64,000 bases of DNA from a virus. The notes under the pieces are model-generated. The model was not told the origin of the DNA. It saw only the letters and a list, made by a program, of their open reading frames with translations, and did no database searches. Position numbers and translations under genes: made by a program. Shown in pieces: positions 16,955 to 25,160 of the stretch (within the stretch, counting starts at the first letter, position 1; the number at the start of each line of letters is the position of its first letter). The stretch is from positions 1 to 64,000 of the IMG/VR virus record IMGVR_UViG_3300020536_000396. One strand, given 5' to 3'.

Positions 16955-17628
16955 AATCTTTACTAGAATTTAAAACTATTGTAGAAGAAGAAAAATCAGA
17001 CTACTCAAAGTTTGATATTCTAGTACGAGCTGGTTTGGCAAACAAAGCCCAGTTACAAAGAATACATAGAATCTTGGACAAAATGCAAGAGGAACGTCCT
17101 CAGTTTAATAATGCTGATCGAATGATTCTTCAAAATCTGTTTAATAAAATGGTAGATTTAATTACCTCGAATAAGCAGATTTTTCAAAAAACAAGACAAG
17201 CGGTTAGAGAAGATGTAGAACTCAATGAGGCTCCAATTGATGGAGATCCTCCTCCAGTTCTTATGTTGAAAAGAAAATCTATTCGTTTGTATCCAGATAA
17301 TACAAGAGTAGCTTTGTATTACAATGATAAATTAGATAAATATTTTTCGGTTCCTTATGGACCTAAAGTAGATTCTGCTATACAAGCAGAACAAGTGCAG
17401 GAGTCTGTAATGGATTCTTTGCACGGTATTGTGAACAATAAACAGGCAAATACAGTTAAGTTTGCTGACGGTAAAACGGCTAAAGTCGATCACTTTACAG
17501 CTTCAGCTATTGTTCAGGTACACAAAGCTCTAAATGACGAAAACAAAAAGAAGTTCGCTGACATGGTTCATAAGTCAAAGGACCATTTTGCCAGAGCTTC
17601 TGATTTTGCTTTTAGGCACACCAAATGA
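16951..17628 (+). CDS. Head-core region protein, unknown
   Basis: 225 residues, chained by ATGA overlaps to gp67 before it and gp68 after it, a place where T4 has no gene of this size. The N-terminal half is helical and charged (AGLANKAQLQRIHRILDKMQEERPQFNNADRMILQNLFNKMVDLI). The middle has a short beta region (LYPDNTRVALYYNDKLDKYFSVPYG), and the C-terminal third has FADGKTAKVDHFTASAIVQVHKALNDENKKKFADMVHKS. No enzymatic motif is visible. Context suggests a prohead core or internal head protein specific to this phage group. Confidence 0.5.
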   Translation: MKSLLEFKTIVEEEKSDYSKFDILVRAGLANKAQLQRIHRILDKMQEERPQFNNADRMILQNLFNKMVDLITSNKQIFQKTRQAVREDVELNEAPIDGDPPPVLMLKRKSIRLYPDNTRVALYYNDKLDKYFSVPYGPKVDSAIQAEQVQESVMDSLHGIVNNKQANTVKFADGKTAKVDHFTASAIVQVHKALNDENKKKFADMVHKSKDHFARASDFAFRHTK

Positions 17629-18056
17629 GTTTGGTAGATTTAATTATACAGAATAAACTTGATGAAGCAAAAGAAAAATTTTTTGCTTTATTAGAACAAA
17701 AGATTTCAAAACGCTTAGAAGAAGCTAAGCGTTACGTTGCAGCAGAAATTACTGGCGAAGTTAATGAAGCTCGTAATACAAACATTATTAAAATGGGCCG
17801 AGTTCAAAAGATTCGACGCCGTATTCGCCGCAACAAAAAAGGTAGAATTGTAGTTCAAAAGAATGTCAAGCGTTCTGGCGTTAAAGGTTATAGAATATCG
17901 GGTAATACGATCAAACGAATACCTGCTTCTGTAAGAATACACAAAGCTAGAATGTTAAAGCGTTCTTGGAAAACAACTAGAAGAGCTAAACTTCGCCGAT
18001 CATTACTGAAAAGAAAAATGTCAATGCGTAGGCGTTCATCAATGGGACTAAGATAA
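17625..18056 (+). CDS. 68: Prohead core protein gp68
   Basis: 143 residues (T4: 141). The first 55 residues form a mildly acidic helix (DLIIQNKLDEAKEKFFALLEQKISKRLEEAKRYVAAEI), and the rest is extraordinarily basic (VQKIRRRIRRNKKGRIVV, then LKRSWKTTRRAKLRRSLLKRKMSMRRRSS). This split and the place between gp67 and gp21 match gp68, a minor scaffold component. The Arg/Lys tail can neutralise the acidic gp67 and gp22 chains or bind DNA. Confidence 0.75.
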   Translation: MSLVDLIIQNKLDEAKEKFFALLEQKISKRLEEAKRYVAAEITGEVNEARNTNIIKMGRVQKIRRRIRRNKKGRIVVQKNVKRSGVKGYRISGNTIKRIPASVRIHKARMLKRSWKTTRRAKLRRSLLKRKMSMRRRSSMGLR

Positions 18057-18057
18057 C

Positions 18058-18423
18058 ATGCCACATGAAATTGTAAATACGATAAGAGCTAAATCTTTAG
18101 TTAGAATTGTTGGTAACTCAGCAACACTAATTACTCTAAGCGATTTAGCCAAAGATTCGAGAGAAAATGTACAACAGGCCATGATCGCTCAAGCATCTGG
18201 AGTAACTGATGGTGTCTGGAGAATTTATCGAGGCAATAATGCCAGTGGTGAAAAACTCCTAGAACTGCCATCCTTTTCACATTTTGTTTTCTACGAATTC
18301 GATGCATCGTTGGCCAACAGCTCTACCTCAAATGTATACATAACTAATTCTGGAACAGTAGGCACTTTAATACTTCAACTAGCAAAAGTAGCCAAGTACG
18401 ATCCTCCTTTAGAAGGAATGTAA
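18058..18423 (+). CDS. Unknown small structural-type protein
   Basis: 121 residues, starting 2 bases after gp68 and ending 2 bases before gp21. It is beta-rich: SLVRIVGNSATLITLSDLA, GVWRIYRGNNASGEKLLELPSFSHFVFYEFDASLANSSTSNVYITNSGTVGTLILQLAK. No enzyme motif, signal or membrane segment is seen. The look is of a small jelly-roll or Ig-like particle protein. In this position other T4-like marine phages also carry small head-related genes, but the exact role is unknown. Confidence 0.45.
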   Translation: MPHEIVNTIRAKSLVRIVGNSATLITLSDLAKDSRENVQQAMIAQASGVTDGVWRIYRGNNASGEKLLELPSFSHFVFYEFDASLANSSTSNVYITNSGTVGTLILQLAKVAKYDPPLEGM

Positions 18424-18424
18424 A

Positions 18425-19075
18425 ATGAAGTTAATCACAGAAACCGTAGAGAATGTAAAGTACATTACCGAAGCTTCAGAAAACGGTAAAAAGAACCTTT
18501 ATATTGAAGGAACTTTTTTGGTTGGCGATACAGTCAATCGCAACAACCGCATGTACAGAATGGATACTTTACGTAATGAAGTCAACCGTTATAATGAAGA
18601 ATTTATCAAGACTAATAGAGCACTAGGTGAACTTGGACATCCAGATACACCATCTATTAACTTAGAAAGAGTTTCTCATAAGATTGTATCTTTATCGGAA
18701 GATGGCAATACTTTTTACGGCAAGGCTCTCGTTTTAGATACTCCTTATGGACAGATTGTTAAAAACATGATCGATAATGGAGTTAATCTTGGTGTTTCAT
18801 CTAGAGCTTTAGGTTCTGTTATGCAGACAAAAGAAGGTTATAACTTAGTTCAAGACGACCTCAGACTTGCTACAGCGGCAGACATTGTTGCTGATCCTTC
18901 GGCTCCTGGCGCCTTTGTAAACGGCATCATGGAAAATAAAGAATGGTTGTTTGTCGAAGGTCGTTTTGTTGAGGCAGACTTTGACAGAACTAAGAGACAA
19001 ATAAAGATGGCTTCCAAAAAACAAATAGAGGAAGTAGCTTTAAAATTATTCGAAAACTACCTGCGAAAAATTTAA
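18425..19075 (+). CDS. 21: Prohead protease gp21
   Basis: 216 residues (T4: 212). LGELGHPD with His72, GVSSRALG with Ser125 or Ser126, and ADIVADPSAPGAFV with an Asp near 153-157 make the herpesvirus-type serine protease triad of gp21. The enzyme degrades the internal core and trims gp23 and other head proteins, typically after (L/I)-x-E. It lies directly upstream of scaffold gp22 and capsid gp23, as in T4. Confidence 0.92.
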   Translation: MKLITETVENVKYITEASENGKKNLYIEGTFLVGDTVNRNNRMYRMDTLRNEVNRYNEEFIKTNRALGELGHPDTPSINLERVSHKIVSLSEDGNTFYGKALVLDTPYGQIVKNMIDNGVNLGVSSRALGSVMQTKEGYNLVQDDLRLATAADIVADPSAPGAFVNGIMENKEWLFVEGRFVEADFDRTKRQIKMASKKQIEEVALKLFENYLRKI

Positions 19076-19079
19076 AATT

Positions 19080-19087
19080 TATAAATA
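19080..19087 (+). promoter_or_regulatory. Late promoter octamer TATAAATA upstream of gp22
   Basis: A perfect TATAAATA begins 4 bases after the gp21 stop and 23 bases before the gp22 ATG, with AAGGAG at 19098-19103. It would drive scaffold and capsid genes together under gp55. Confidence 0.7.
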
Positions 19088-19110
19088 AGAAAATCATAAG
19101 GAGATTCCTA

Positions 19111-20160
19111 ATGGCACAAAGCAAACTAATGGAAGCCGCAGCAGAAATCCTTGCAAATAGCAAGAAATCCGCTACTGGCATGCCACCACAAAAATTACCT
19201 GGCGCTGACGCTGTAGACTTGGGTGGGCCAACACCTCAAGACTCTAAGCCTATGGACGATTCTAACAAAATCGATGCCACAAAGGCGGCTAAAAGCGCTA
19301 CTGCACCTACAACTAAACCATCTGCGGCTTCGCCTGATACCCAACTTCATATGAAGTCGGTAAAAGAAGAAGAAGAAGTTTCAGAAAATGAAGAAGTTCT
19401 CGACGAAACTTCGCATATGGATAAAATGAAGAAAAAAATGAAAGAAGATATCGACTCTTTATTTGCAGACGACGATACAATTTCGGAAGATTTCAAAGTC
19501 AAAGCGGCAACAATTTTTGAAGCTCGTGTACTTGACCGTGTAAATCAAATTCAAGAAGAAATTGAATCGAATTATGCTAAGATGCTCGAAGAAGCAGTTG
19601 AGTCAATCAAAGCTGACCTAACAGAAAAGATTGATGACTACATGAACTATGTCGTTGAACAGTGGATGGCAGAAAATGAAATCGCTATCGAATCTGGTCT
19701 ACGTGCAGAACTTGCCGAAGATTTCATTAATGCTCTGAAGAATGTATTCGTTGAGCATTACATTGATGTTCCTTCGGATAAGGTTGATGTAGTTGATGAG
19801 CTTGCAACACAAGTTGAAGAACTGCAAAGCAAGCTTGACGAAGAAATTGAAAACAACATTAAGTTGAACAAAGCTTTAGTAGAAGCAGTTAAGAATGAAA
19901 TTGCAAATGAAGTTTGCGAAGGTCTAACAGCTACACAATCTGAAAAAGTAAAATCGCTTGCAGAGAGCGTAGAATTTTCCACAGAGGAAGAGTACAGAGG
20001 AAAGCTGGAAACCATTCGTGAGAATTACTTCCCTTCTGGCACAAAGAAAGCCGAAGAAAAAGATTTACATGAGCAAGTAGAAGATGGTTCAGAAAAACAA
20101 ATTTCTGCCGACCCATACGTTGCCTCTGTAATGAAAGCAATTTCCAAAACAAAAATTTAA
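19111..20160 (+). CDS. 22: Prohead scaffold protein gp22
   Basis: 349 residues (T4: 269). It is very acidic and almost entirely helical after residue 85: EDIDSLFADDDTISEDFKVKAATIFEARVLDRVNQIQEEIESNYAKMLEEAVESIKADLTEKIDDYMNYVVEQWM is the conserved gp22 signature. A long coiled coil (residues 210-275) follows. The first 80 residues are a P/A/T-rich disordered extension absent from T4. It forms the internal core on which gp23 assembles and is digested by gp21. Confidence 0.9.
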   Translation: MAQSKLMEAAAEILANSKKSATGMPPQKLPGADAVDLGGPTPQDSKPMDDSNKIDATKAAKSATAPTTKPSAASPDTQLHMKSVKEEEEVSENEEVLDETSHMDKMKKKMKEDIDSLFADDDTISEDFKVKAATIFEARVLDRVNQIQEEIESNYAKMLEEAVESIKADLTEKIDDYMNYVVEQWMAENEIAIESGLRAELAEDFINALKNVFVEHYIDVPSDKVDVVDELATQVEELQSKLDEEIENNIKLNKALVEAVKNEIANEVCEGLTATQSEKVKSLAESVEFSTEEEYRGKLETIRENYFPSGTKKAEEKDLHEQVEDGSEKQISADPYVASVMKAISKTKI

Positions 20161-20178
20161 ATAAAAAAAGGAGTAAAT

Positions 20179-21522
20179 ATGTACTTGTCTGAAAATTTAC
20201 AACAAAAATGGGAAGGCGTTTTGGATCACCCAGACCTGCCATCCATTAAAGACCCATATCGTAAGGCGGTCACAGCAGTTGTTCTAGAAAACCAGATGGT
20301 TGAAATGCAAAAAGCCTCTGGCATGCTGAACGAAACTGGTGCACCAACTAACTCGATGGGTAGCACAAACGGTGGTTTTCAAGGTGGTTCTGCTGCTGCA
20401 GGTCCAGTTGCTGGTTTCGATCCAATTTTAATCTCGTTAGTTCGCCGTTCGCTGCCTAACCTGATTGCTTATGACGTTTGCGGCGTTCAGCCAATGACTG
20501 GTCCTACAGGACTGATCTTCGCTATGCGTACCAAGTATGCATCACAGGGTGGTTCTGAAGCTTTCTACAACGAAGCTAATACCGGTTTTGCTGGTCTAGG
20601 AACATCTGGTAATCAGCCTTTCACAGAAGGCACTTTGCCAACTGAAGTATTTACTGGTAACGCTGCACCAGTTGCTGCTATGACTACAGCTCGTGCTGAA
20701 GCTCTTGGCGATGGCGCTGCTGCTAACGCTTTCCAAGAAATGGCATTCTCGATTGAGAAAGTCACTGTTACTGCTAAGACACGTGCTCTGAAAGCAGAAT
20801 ACTCGATGGAACTTGCACAAGACCTGAAAGCAGTTCATGGTCTGGACGCAGAAACAGAACTGGCTAACATTCTGTCATCAGAAATTCTTGCTGAAATCAA
20901 CCGTGAAGTTATCCGTACAATCTATCAAGTTTCGAAGATTGGTGCTCAAGTCGGTACAACTACAGCAGGTGTATTCAACCTAGACACTGACTCGAACGGT
21001 CGCTGGATGGTTGAAAAAGTTAAAGGTCTGGCTTTCCAAATCGAACGTGAAGCTAACACTATTGCAAAGACCACTCGTCGTGGTAAAGGTAACATCATGA
21101 TCTGCTCGTCAGATGTTGCTTCTGCTCTTGCAATGGCTGGTATCCTTGACTACAACTCGGCTCTACAAGGTCAAGTATCTCTGACAGTTGATGATACTGG
21201 TAATACTTTTGCTGGTACAATCTTCGGTCGTATCAAGGTCTACATCGACCCATACTTCCCAGCAGGTTCTTCATCTGAGTTTGCTGTTGTTGGTTATAAG
21301 GGTTCGAACGCTTATGACGCTGGTATTTTCTACTGCCCATACGTTCCTCTGCAAATGGTTCGTGCAGTTGATACTGGTACATTCCAGCCAAAGATTGGCT
21401 TCAAGACTCGTTACGGTCTAGTTGCTAACCCATTTGCTGAAGGTACTGACCAAGGTCTAGGTGCTCTGAACGCTCAGAAGAACAACTACTACCGTGTGTT
21501 CCGTATCAGCAACTTGATGTAA
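20179..21522 (+). CDS. 23: Major capsid protein gp23
   Basis: 447 residues (T4: 521). Conserved HK97-fold gp23 segments include FDPILISLVRRSLPNLIAYDVCGVQPMTGPTGLIFAMR, VTAKTRALKAEYSMELAQDLKAVHGLDAETELANILSSEILAEINREV and GNIMICSSDVASALAMAG. MLNE-TGAPT at Glu52 fits the (L/I)-x-E site where gp21 removes the N-terminal delta domain. A strong AAAGGAG precedes the ATG. Codons are the most GC-rich in the window, in line with massive expression. A terminator follows at 21562. Confidence 0.95.
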   Translation: MYLSENLQQKWEGVLDHPDLPSIKDPYRKAVTAVVLENQMVEMQKASGMLNETGAPTNSMGSTNGGFQGGSAAAGPVAGFDPILISLVRRSLPNLIAYDVCGVQPMTGPTGLIFAMRTKYASQGGSEAFYNEANTGFAGLGTSGNQPFTEGTLPTEVFTGNAAPVAAMTTARAEALGDGAAANAFQEMAFSIEKVTVTAKTRALKAEYSMELAQDLKAVHGLDAETELANILSSEILAEINREVIRTIYQVSKIGAQVGTTTAGVFNLDTDSNGRWMVEKVKGLAFQIEREANTIAKTTRRGKGNIMICSSDVASALAMAGILDYNSALQGQVSLTVDDTGNTFAGTIFGRIKVYIDPYFPAGSSSEFAVVGYKGSNAYDAGIFYCPYVPLQMVRAVDTGTFQPKIGFKTRYGLVANPFAEGTDQGLGALNAQKNNYYRVFRISNLM

Positions 21523-21561
21523 TCTTTTAAAAGATGTACCCACCGTTAAGAGTGGAGACTT

Positions 21562-21591
21562 AAAGAGGCACCTTCGGGTGCCTCTTTTTTT
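21562..21591 (+). terminator. Intrinsic terminator after gp23
   Basis: An 11-bp stem (AAAGAGGCACC/GGTGCCTCTTT) with a UUCG loop is followed by an uninterrupted T run. It ends the capsid message 40 bases after the gp23 stop. Confidence 0.9.
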
Positions 21592-21595
21592 ATAT

Positions 21596-21603
21596 TATAA
21601 ATA
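21596..21603 (+). promoter_or_regulatory. Late promoter octamer TATAAATA close to the next start codon
   Basis: Perfect TATAAATA right behind the gp23 terminator, but only 5 bases before the ATG at 21609. With T4-like spacing RNA would start at or inside the ATG. No ribosome site lies between. Confidence 0.55.
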
Positions 21604-21608
21604 ACCGT

Positions 21609-22148
21609 ATGACAGCAATTAATAGAAACCCTAAAAACACCAGTTTTCTTCAACCGAATAAATTTCAGTTGAATTTTTCACGTTTACCTAACACCCAATT
21701 CTTTGTACAAAACTTGAGTGTTCCTGGTATATCTCTTTCTGAAATACCGGTTGCTACTCCATTTGTTGAGATGTATTCTCCTGGTGAGAAAGCGATCTAT
21801 GATTTATTTACGGTAACTTTTATCGTTGATGAAGATTTACAATCATGGAAAGAAATACATGATTGGATTCGAGCGATGACTTTCCCAACAGAATACAAAG
21901 AGTATAAAGATTTGCCTAGACTTAATAAGTATTCTACAAATCAAGTAAGTAAATTTCCACAATTTTCTGATGCCACAGTAACTCTACTATCCTCGGCATT
22001 TAAACCAAATCTAGTCTTTAGATTTCACGATGTTTTCCCAGTTTCAATATCTTCCTTCATAATGAATGCCTTAGATGATTCAAACAGCCCTATCACAGCA
22101 GATGCCACATTTAGGTATACTTATTACGATGTTGAAAAAATAACTTGA
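21609..22148 (+). CDS. 3: Tail completion protein gp3-like (tail-tube fold)
   Basis: 179 residues (T4 gp3: 176). Placed after gp23 and before uvsY, as gp3 is in T4-like cyanophages. NKFQLNFSRLPNTQFFVQNLSVPGISLSEIPVATPF and the C-terminal pattern FPVSISSFIMNA...ITADATFRYTYYDV resemble the gp19 tube protein at 14489 in layout, so a tail-tube-fold terminator or tube cap is likely. Identification as gp3 rests on position, length and fold pattern rather than on a diagnostic motif. Its only visible promoter is the abutting TATAAATA. Confidence 0.6.
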   Translation: MTAINRNPKNTSFLQPNKFQLNFSRLPNTQFFVQNLSVPGISLSEIPVATPFVEMYSPGEKAIYDLFTVTFIVDEDLQSWKEIHDWIRAMTFPTEYKEYKDLPRLNKYSTNQVSKFPQFSDATVTLLSSAFKPNLVFRFHDVFPVSISSFIMNALDDSNSPITADATFRYTYYDVEKIT

Positions 22149-22171
22149 CATTTTAACCTCAATGGTATAAA
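22145..22171 (+). promoter_or_regulatory. Sigma-70-type promoter upstream of uvsY
   Basis: TTGACA (22145-22150) overlaps the stop codon of the preceding gene. TATAAA at 22166-22171 follows after 15 bases, with TGG before it as an extended -10. A shifted TAAAAT gives 17-base spacing. AGGAGGT at 22181-22187 then serves uvsY. This separates early recombination genes from the late head block. Confidence 0.6.
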
Positions 22172-22194
22172 ATTATATCAGGAGGTGTTATAAC

Positions 22195-22629
22195 ATGAAA
22201 CAAATTGAAGAACTGCTTGAAATGTGGCGTAAAGATTCTGATATAGATCGAACAGAACCTGGAAAAGCCTTATTAGATATTCCCAAACTTCATAGTAAGT
22301 ATTTGAACATTCTTTCAAAGCACAGGTTGCTTGCCAAAGAATCCGAATTTAAGTATAATAAAATGAAGAAACTCAAATGGGAATATTATACTGGTAAACT
22401 AGATGATGAGACATTGAAGAAATACGGTTGGGAACCATTTTCCCTTTTACTCAAGTCTGATATATCTCTCTATATGGAAAGTGATGAAGATATGAACCGT
22501 TATCTAGCAAACAAAGCTATGCATGATGAGATTGTTGATCTTTGCACCAGTATTTTAAAAGAGCTAAATAGTAGGACATTCCAATTAAGGGACTTTATAT
22601 CATGGGAAAGATTTATACAGGGTGCATGA
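22195..22629 (+). CDS. uvsY: Recombination mediator UvsY
   Basis: 144 residues (T4: 137). LEEMWRKD-type N-terminus with DIDRTEPGKALLDIPKLHSKYLNILSKHRLLAKESEFKYNKMKKLKWEYYTGKLDDE matches the UvsY layout (T4: HSSIKKEM then ARLDYYSGR). The C-terminal helix LCTSILKELNSRTFQLRDFISWERFIQG corresponds to the oligomerisation helix. UvsY loads UvsX (54921-55982) on gp32-coated single-stranded DNA. It sits beside UvsW as in cyanophages and overlaps it by 8 bases. Confidence 0.8.
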   Translation: MKQIEELLEMWRKDSDIDRTEPGKALLDIPKLHSKYLNILSKHRLLAKESEFKYNKMKKLKWEYYTGKLDDETLKKYGWEPFSLLLKSDISLYMESDEDMNRYLANKAMHDEIVDLCTSILKELNSRTFQLRDFISWERFIQGA

Positions 22630-24088
22630 TTTAAAATTATATAAAAAGGATGAAGTTTACATCCGTTTCGAATGTGAAAAAAACTTAGCACAAGAGCTAA
22701 GTGACTACTTTACTTTCTATGTCCCAGGGTATCAATTCATTCCAGCCTATAAAAATAGGCTCTGGGATGGAAAGATTCGCCTCGCCGATTTAAGAACATA
22801 TAATATTTACGGCGGTCTTTTACCGTACATTCAAAAGTTTTGTGATGAGAGAAAATATAATCTCTATATTGATTCTCAATTAAATTCTACAGAAAACTTC
22901 TCTCTGATAGAAGCAAAAGAGTTTATTCAAACTTTAAATATTCCTTTTGAAGTTCGTGATTACCAATTAAAATCTTTTGTGCAAGCGGTAAGAAACAAGA
23001 GGTTGTTGTTACTTTCACCTACTGCATCGGGAAAATCTTTAATATTATATACGATCATAAGATATTTACAGGCTTCAGATTTTAAAAAAGGTTTATTAAT
23101 CGTTCCAACAACTTCACTTGTGGAACAAATGTATAAGGATTTTCAAGACTATGGGTACGATTCTGATTCTTTTTGTCATCGTCAGTATGCTGGTAAGGAC
23201 AAGACCACGAAAAAATTCTTAACGATTACCACATGGCAATCAATTTATAAAAATGATTCAGAATATTTTGAACAATATGATTTTGTATTAGGTGATGAGG
23301 CTCACCAGTTCAAAGCAAAGTCATTAACAACAATACTTTCAAATTGTACAACGGCTAGTTATAGAATTGGTACAACAGGCACATTAGACGGAACTCAAAC
23401 TCATAGATTGGTGTTAGAAGGCCTTTTTGGTCCAGTTTACAAAGCAACAACTACATCCGAGTTAATCGAAAAAGGTCAGTTAGCCAGTTTTAGAATAAAA
23501 TGTTTGTTACTGAAATATCCTGATGAAATCTGTAAACAAGCCAAAACTTGGGATTACAACCAAGAAATGGAGTACATAGTAAAAAATAATGCTAGAAATG
23601 AATTCATAAAAAATCTTGCCATATCTCTAGAAGGTAATACACTAGTTCTTTTCCAGTTTGTGGAAAAACATGGTAAAATGTTACATGAAATGATTTCTTC
23701 AAAGTGTGACAATAGAAAAGTATTTTTTGTTTACGGAGGAACAGATGTTGAGATACGTGAATCGGTTAGGTCGATTACTGAAAAAGAAAACAACGCTATC
23801 ATCGTTGCTTCTTATGGCACTTTCTCTACTGGTGTCAATATTCGCAACCTACATAATATTATCTTCGCCAGTCCTTCGAAGTCCAGGGTTAGGAATTTAC
23901 AGTCGATAGGCCGTGGACTAAGAATAGGCAACAATAAAGAAGAAGCGGTTTTGTTTGACATTGCCGATGACTTTAGAATAGGTAAGTTTGTGAATTACAC
24001 ATTAAATCATTTTATTGAACGAGTAAAAATATACGATGAAGAAAAGTTTAACTATAAATTCTACAACATCGAGCTTAAAAATGCCTGA
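22622..24088 (+). CDS. uvsW: Recombination helicase UvsW
   Basis: 488 residues (T4: about 500). The start is GTG at 22622, overlapping uvsY. The N-terminal domain (1-110) includes the UvsW-type substrate domain with YQFIPAYKNRLWDGKIRL. Helicase motifs: SPTASGKS with Gly137-Lys138-Ser139, DEAH at Asp225-His228, GTTGTL, then VASYGTFSTGVNI and QSIGRGLR. This SF2 3'-5' enzyme drives branch migration and fork reversal, and in T4 it switches replication from origin-based to recombination-based. Confidence 0.9.
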   Translation: MHDLKLYKKDEVYIRFECEKNLAQELSDYFTFYVPGYQFIPAYKNRLWDGKIRLADLRTYNIYGGLLPYIQKFCDERKYNLYIDSQLNSTENFSLIEAKEFIQTLNIPFEVRDYQLKSFVQAVRNKRLLLLSPTASGKSLILYTIIRYLQASDFKKGLLIVPTTSLVEQMYKDFQDYGYDSDSFCHRQYAGKDKTTKKFLTITTWQSIYKNDSEYFEQYDFVLGDEAHQFKAKSLTTILSNCTTASYRIGTTGTLDGTQTHRLVLEGLFGPVYKATTTSELIEKGQLASFRIKCLLLKYPDEICKQAKTWDYNQEMEYIVKNNARNEFIKNLAISLEGNTLVLFQFVEKHGKMLHEMISSKCDNRKVFFVYGGTDVEIRESVRSITEKENNAIIVASYGTFSTGVNIRNLHNIIFASPSKSRVRNLQSIGRGLRIGNNKEEAVLFDIADDFRIGKFVNYTLNHFIERVKIYDEEKFNYKFYNIELKNA

Positions 24089-24500
24089 ATTCGAAAACAT
24101 TAAAATCGTTCGACTACAAACCGGTGAAGATATCATTGCAGATTGTAAACAAGATGAAGAAAACTCTTCAGTGTTATTAAACAATCCTATGCACATAGTA
24201 TTTAAAAGAATACCATCAGGAAGAACAGTCATGTTTATGATGCCTTGGCTTCCAATAGAATTGATTAAAGAAAATTCAGCTACCATATATGATTCTGACA
24301 TTCTAACTGTTTTTGATCCTAAAGAAGATTTGATAGAGTATTATAGTCAACTTATAACAGATGAAGTTATGTCTGAGATTGGCGAACAATCTTTGAAAGG
24401 TGCTTTGTTTAGTTCAATGGAAGAAGCTGAAGAAGATGACATAGATGAAGAAGAACTTATGAACTTAATGAGAGAGAAAAGGAATAATAGGGTGCATTGA
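24081..24500 (+). CDS. Acidic protein with possible Sm-like (LSm) fold, copy 1
   Basis: 139 residues from the ATG at 24081; a longer opening lies inside UvsW and is rejected. VRLQTGEDIIADCKQDEENSSVLLNNPMHIVF followed by VMFMMPWLPI and ILTVFDPKEDLIEYYSQL has the strand order of an Sm-like barrel: a TGEDI-x-G/A strand, a bulge and a closing strand. A shorter relative is at 50548-50847. The C-terminal 35 residues are very acidic (MEEAEEDDIDEEE). It stops with TGATG overlap to the next gene. RNA binding or Sm-ring assembly is an inference from fold pattern. Confidence 0.45.
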   Translation: MPEFENIKIVRLQTGEDIIADCKQDEENSSVLLNNPMHIVFKRIPSGRTVMFMMPWLPIELIKENSATIYDSDILTVFDPKEDLIEYYSQLITDEVMSEIGEQSLKGALFSSMEEAEEDDIDEEELMNLMREKRNNRVH

Positions 24501-25153
24501 TGAATTATGATGATATAGTTGTAAAGAAACCTTGGGGTAAAGAATACCTTTGTTATAGAAATAATGAAGTTGCTATATGGTATCTTCATATTGAACAAGA
24601 CAAAGAAACTTCGATGCATTGCCATCCAAATAAGAACACTGGATTTGTTGTATTAAAAGGTAAAGCAAAACTTTCTTTTCTCAGAAATTCTGTTGATCTA
24701 GAAGGTTTAGATAAGATACACATTTTTAGATCAAGGTTTCATTCAACAAGAGCTGTAACAGATTCTTTTATATTTGAGATTGAAACGCCTGAAGATAAAC
24801 ACGATCTTGTTCGCTTAGACGATGCTTATGGTCGAGCAGGTAAAGAATACGAAGGACAAAATTACCATTTACCAAAAGATGAATCTTGTTTTTGGATTGA
24901 AGAGGCTTCAGAAAATCCAAAATTAATGTTTATAAATGGTTGTTCGGTAAGACATTTAAAAACATCCAATAAAGAATTATTGCTAAATAAAGATGAGTCT
25001 GAATTGTTTGTCATAACAAGTGGTGGTGTAATTACCGAAAAAAATCAAAAGGTAGTTTGGCCAGGAGATGTCATAGACGGCAAAACATTAAATAGATTAC
25101 TTAATTCTTTTGATGTAGAAAAGGACACAACCGTAATACACGTTACTAAGTGA
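24500..25153 (+). CDS. Cupin-domain protein
   Basis: 217 residues from the ATG at 24500, preferred to a TTG three bases earlier. The first 110 residues form a cupin: KKPWGKEYL, HIEQDKETSMHCHPNKN with the H-x-H metal ligands, GFVVLKGKAKL and HIFRSRFHSTRA, and ETPEDKHDLVRLDDAYGRAG after the barrel. The C-terminal part could be a second, degenerate cupin (VFVITSGGVIT, PGDVIDG). Cupins of this type (mannose-6-phosphate isomerase-like) often stand at the start of nucleotide-sugar clusters as isomerases or epimerases. It opens the second sugar cassette. Confidence 0.7.
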   Translation: MNYDDIVVKKPWGKEYLCYRNNEVAIWYLHIEQDKETSMHCHPNKNTGFVVLKGKAKLSFLRNSVDLEGLDKIHIFRSRFHSTRAVTDSFIFEIETPEDKHDLVRLDDAYGRAGKEYEGQNYHLPKDESCFWIEEASENPKLMFINGCSVRHLKTSNKELLLNKDESELFVITSGGVITEKNQKVVWPGDVIDGKTLNRLLNSFDVEKDTTVIHVTK

Positions 25154-25160
25154 GTTGAAA

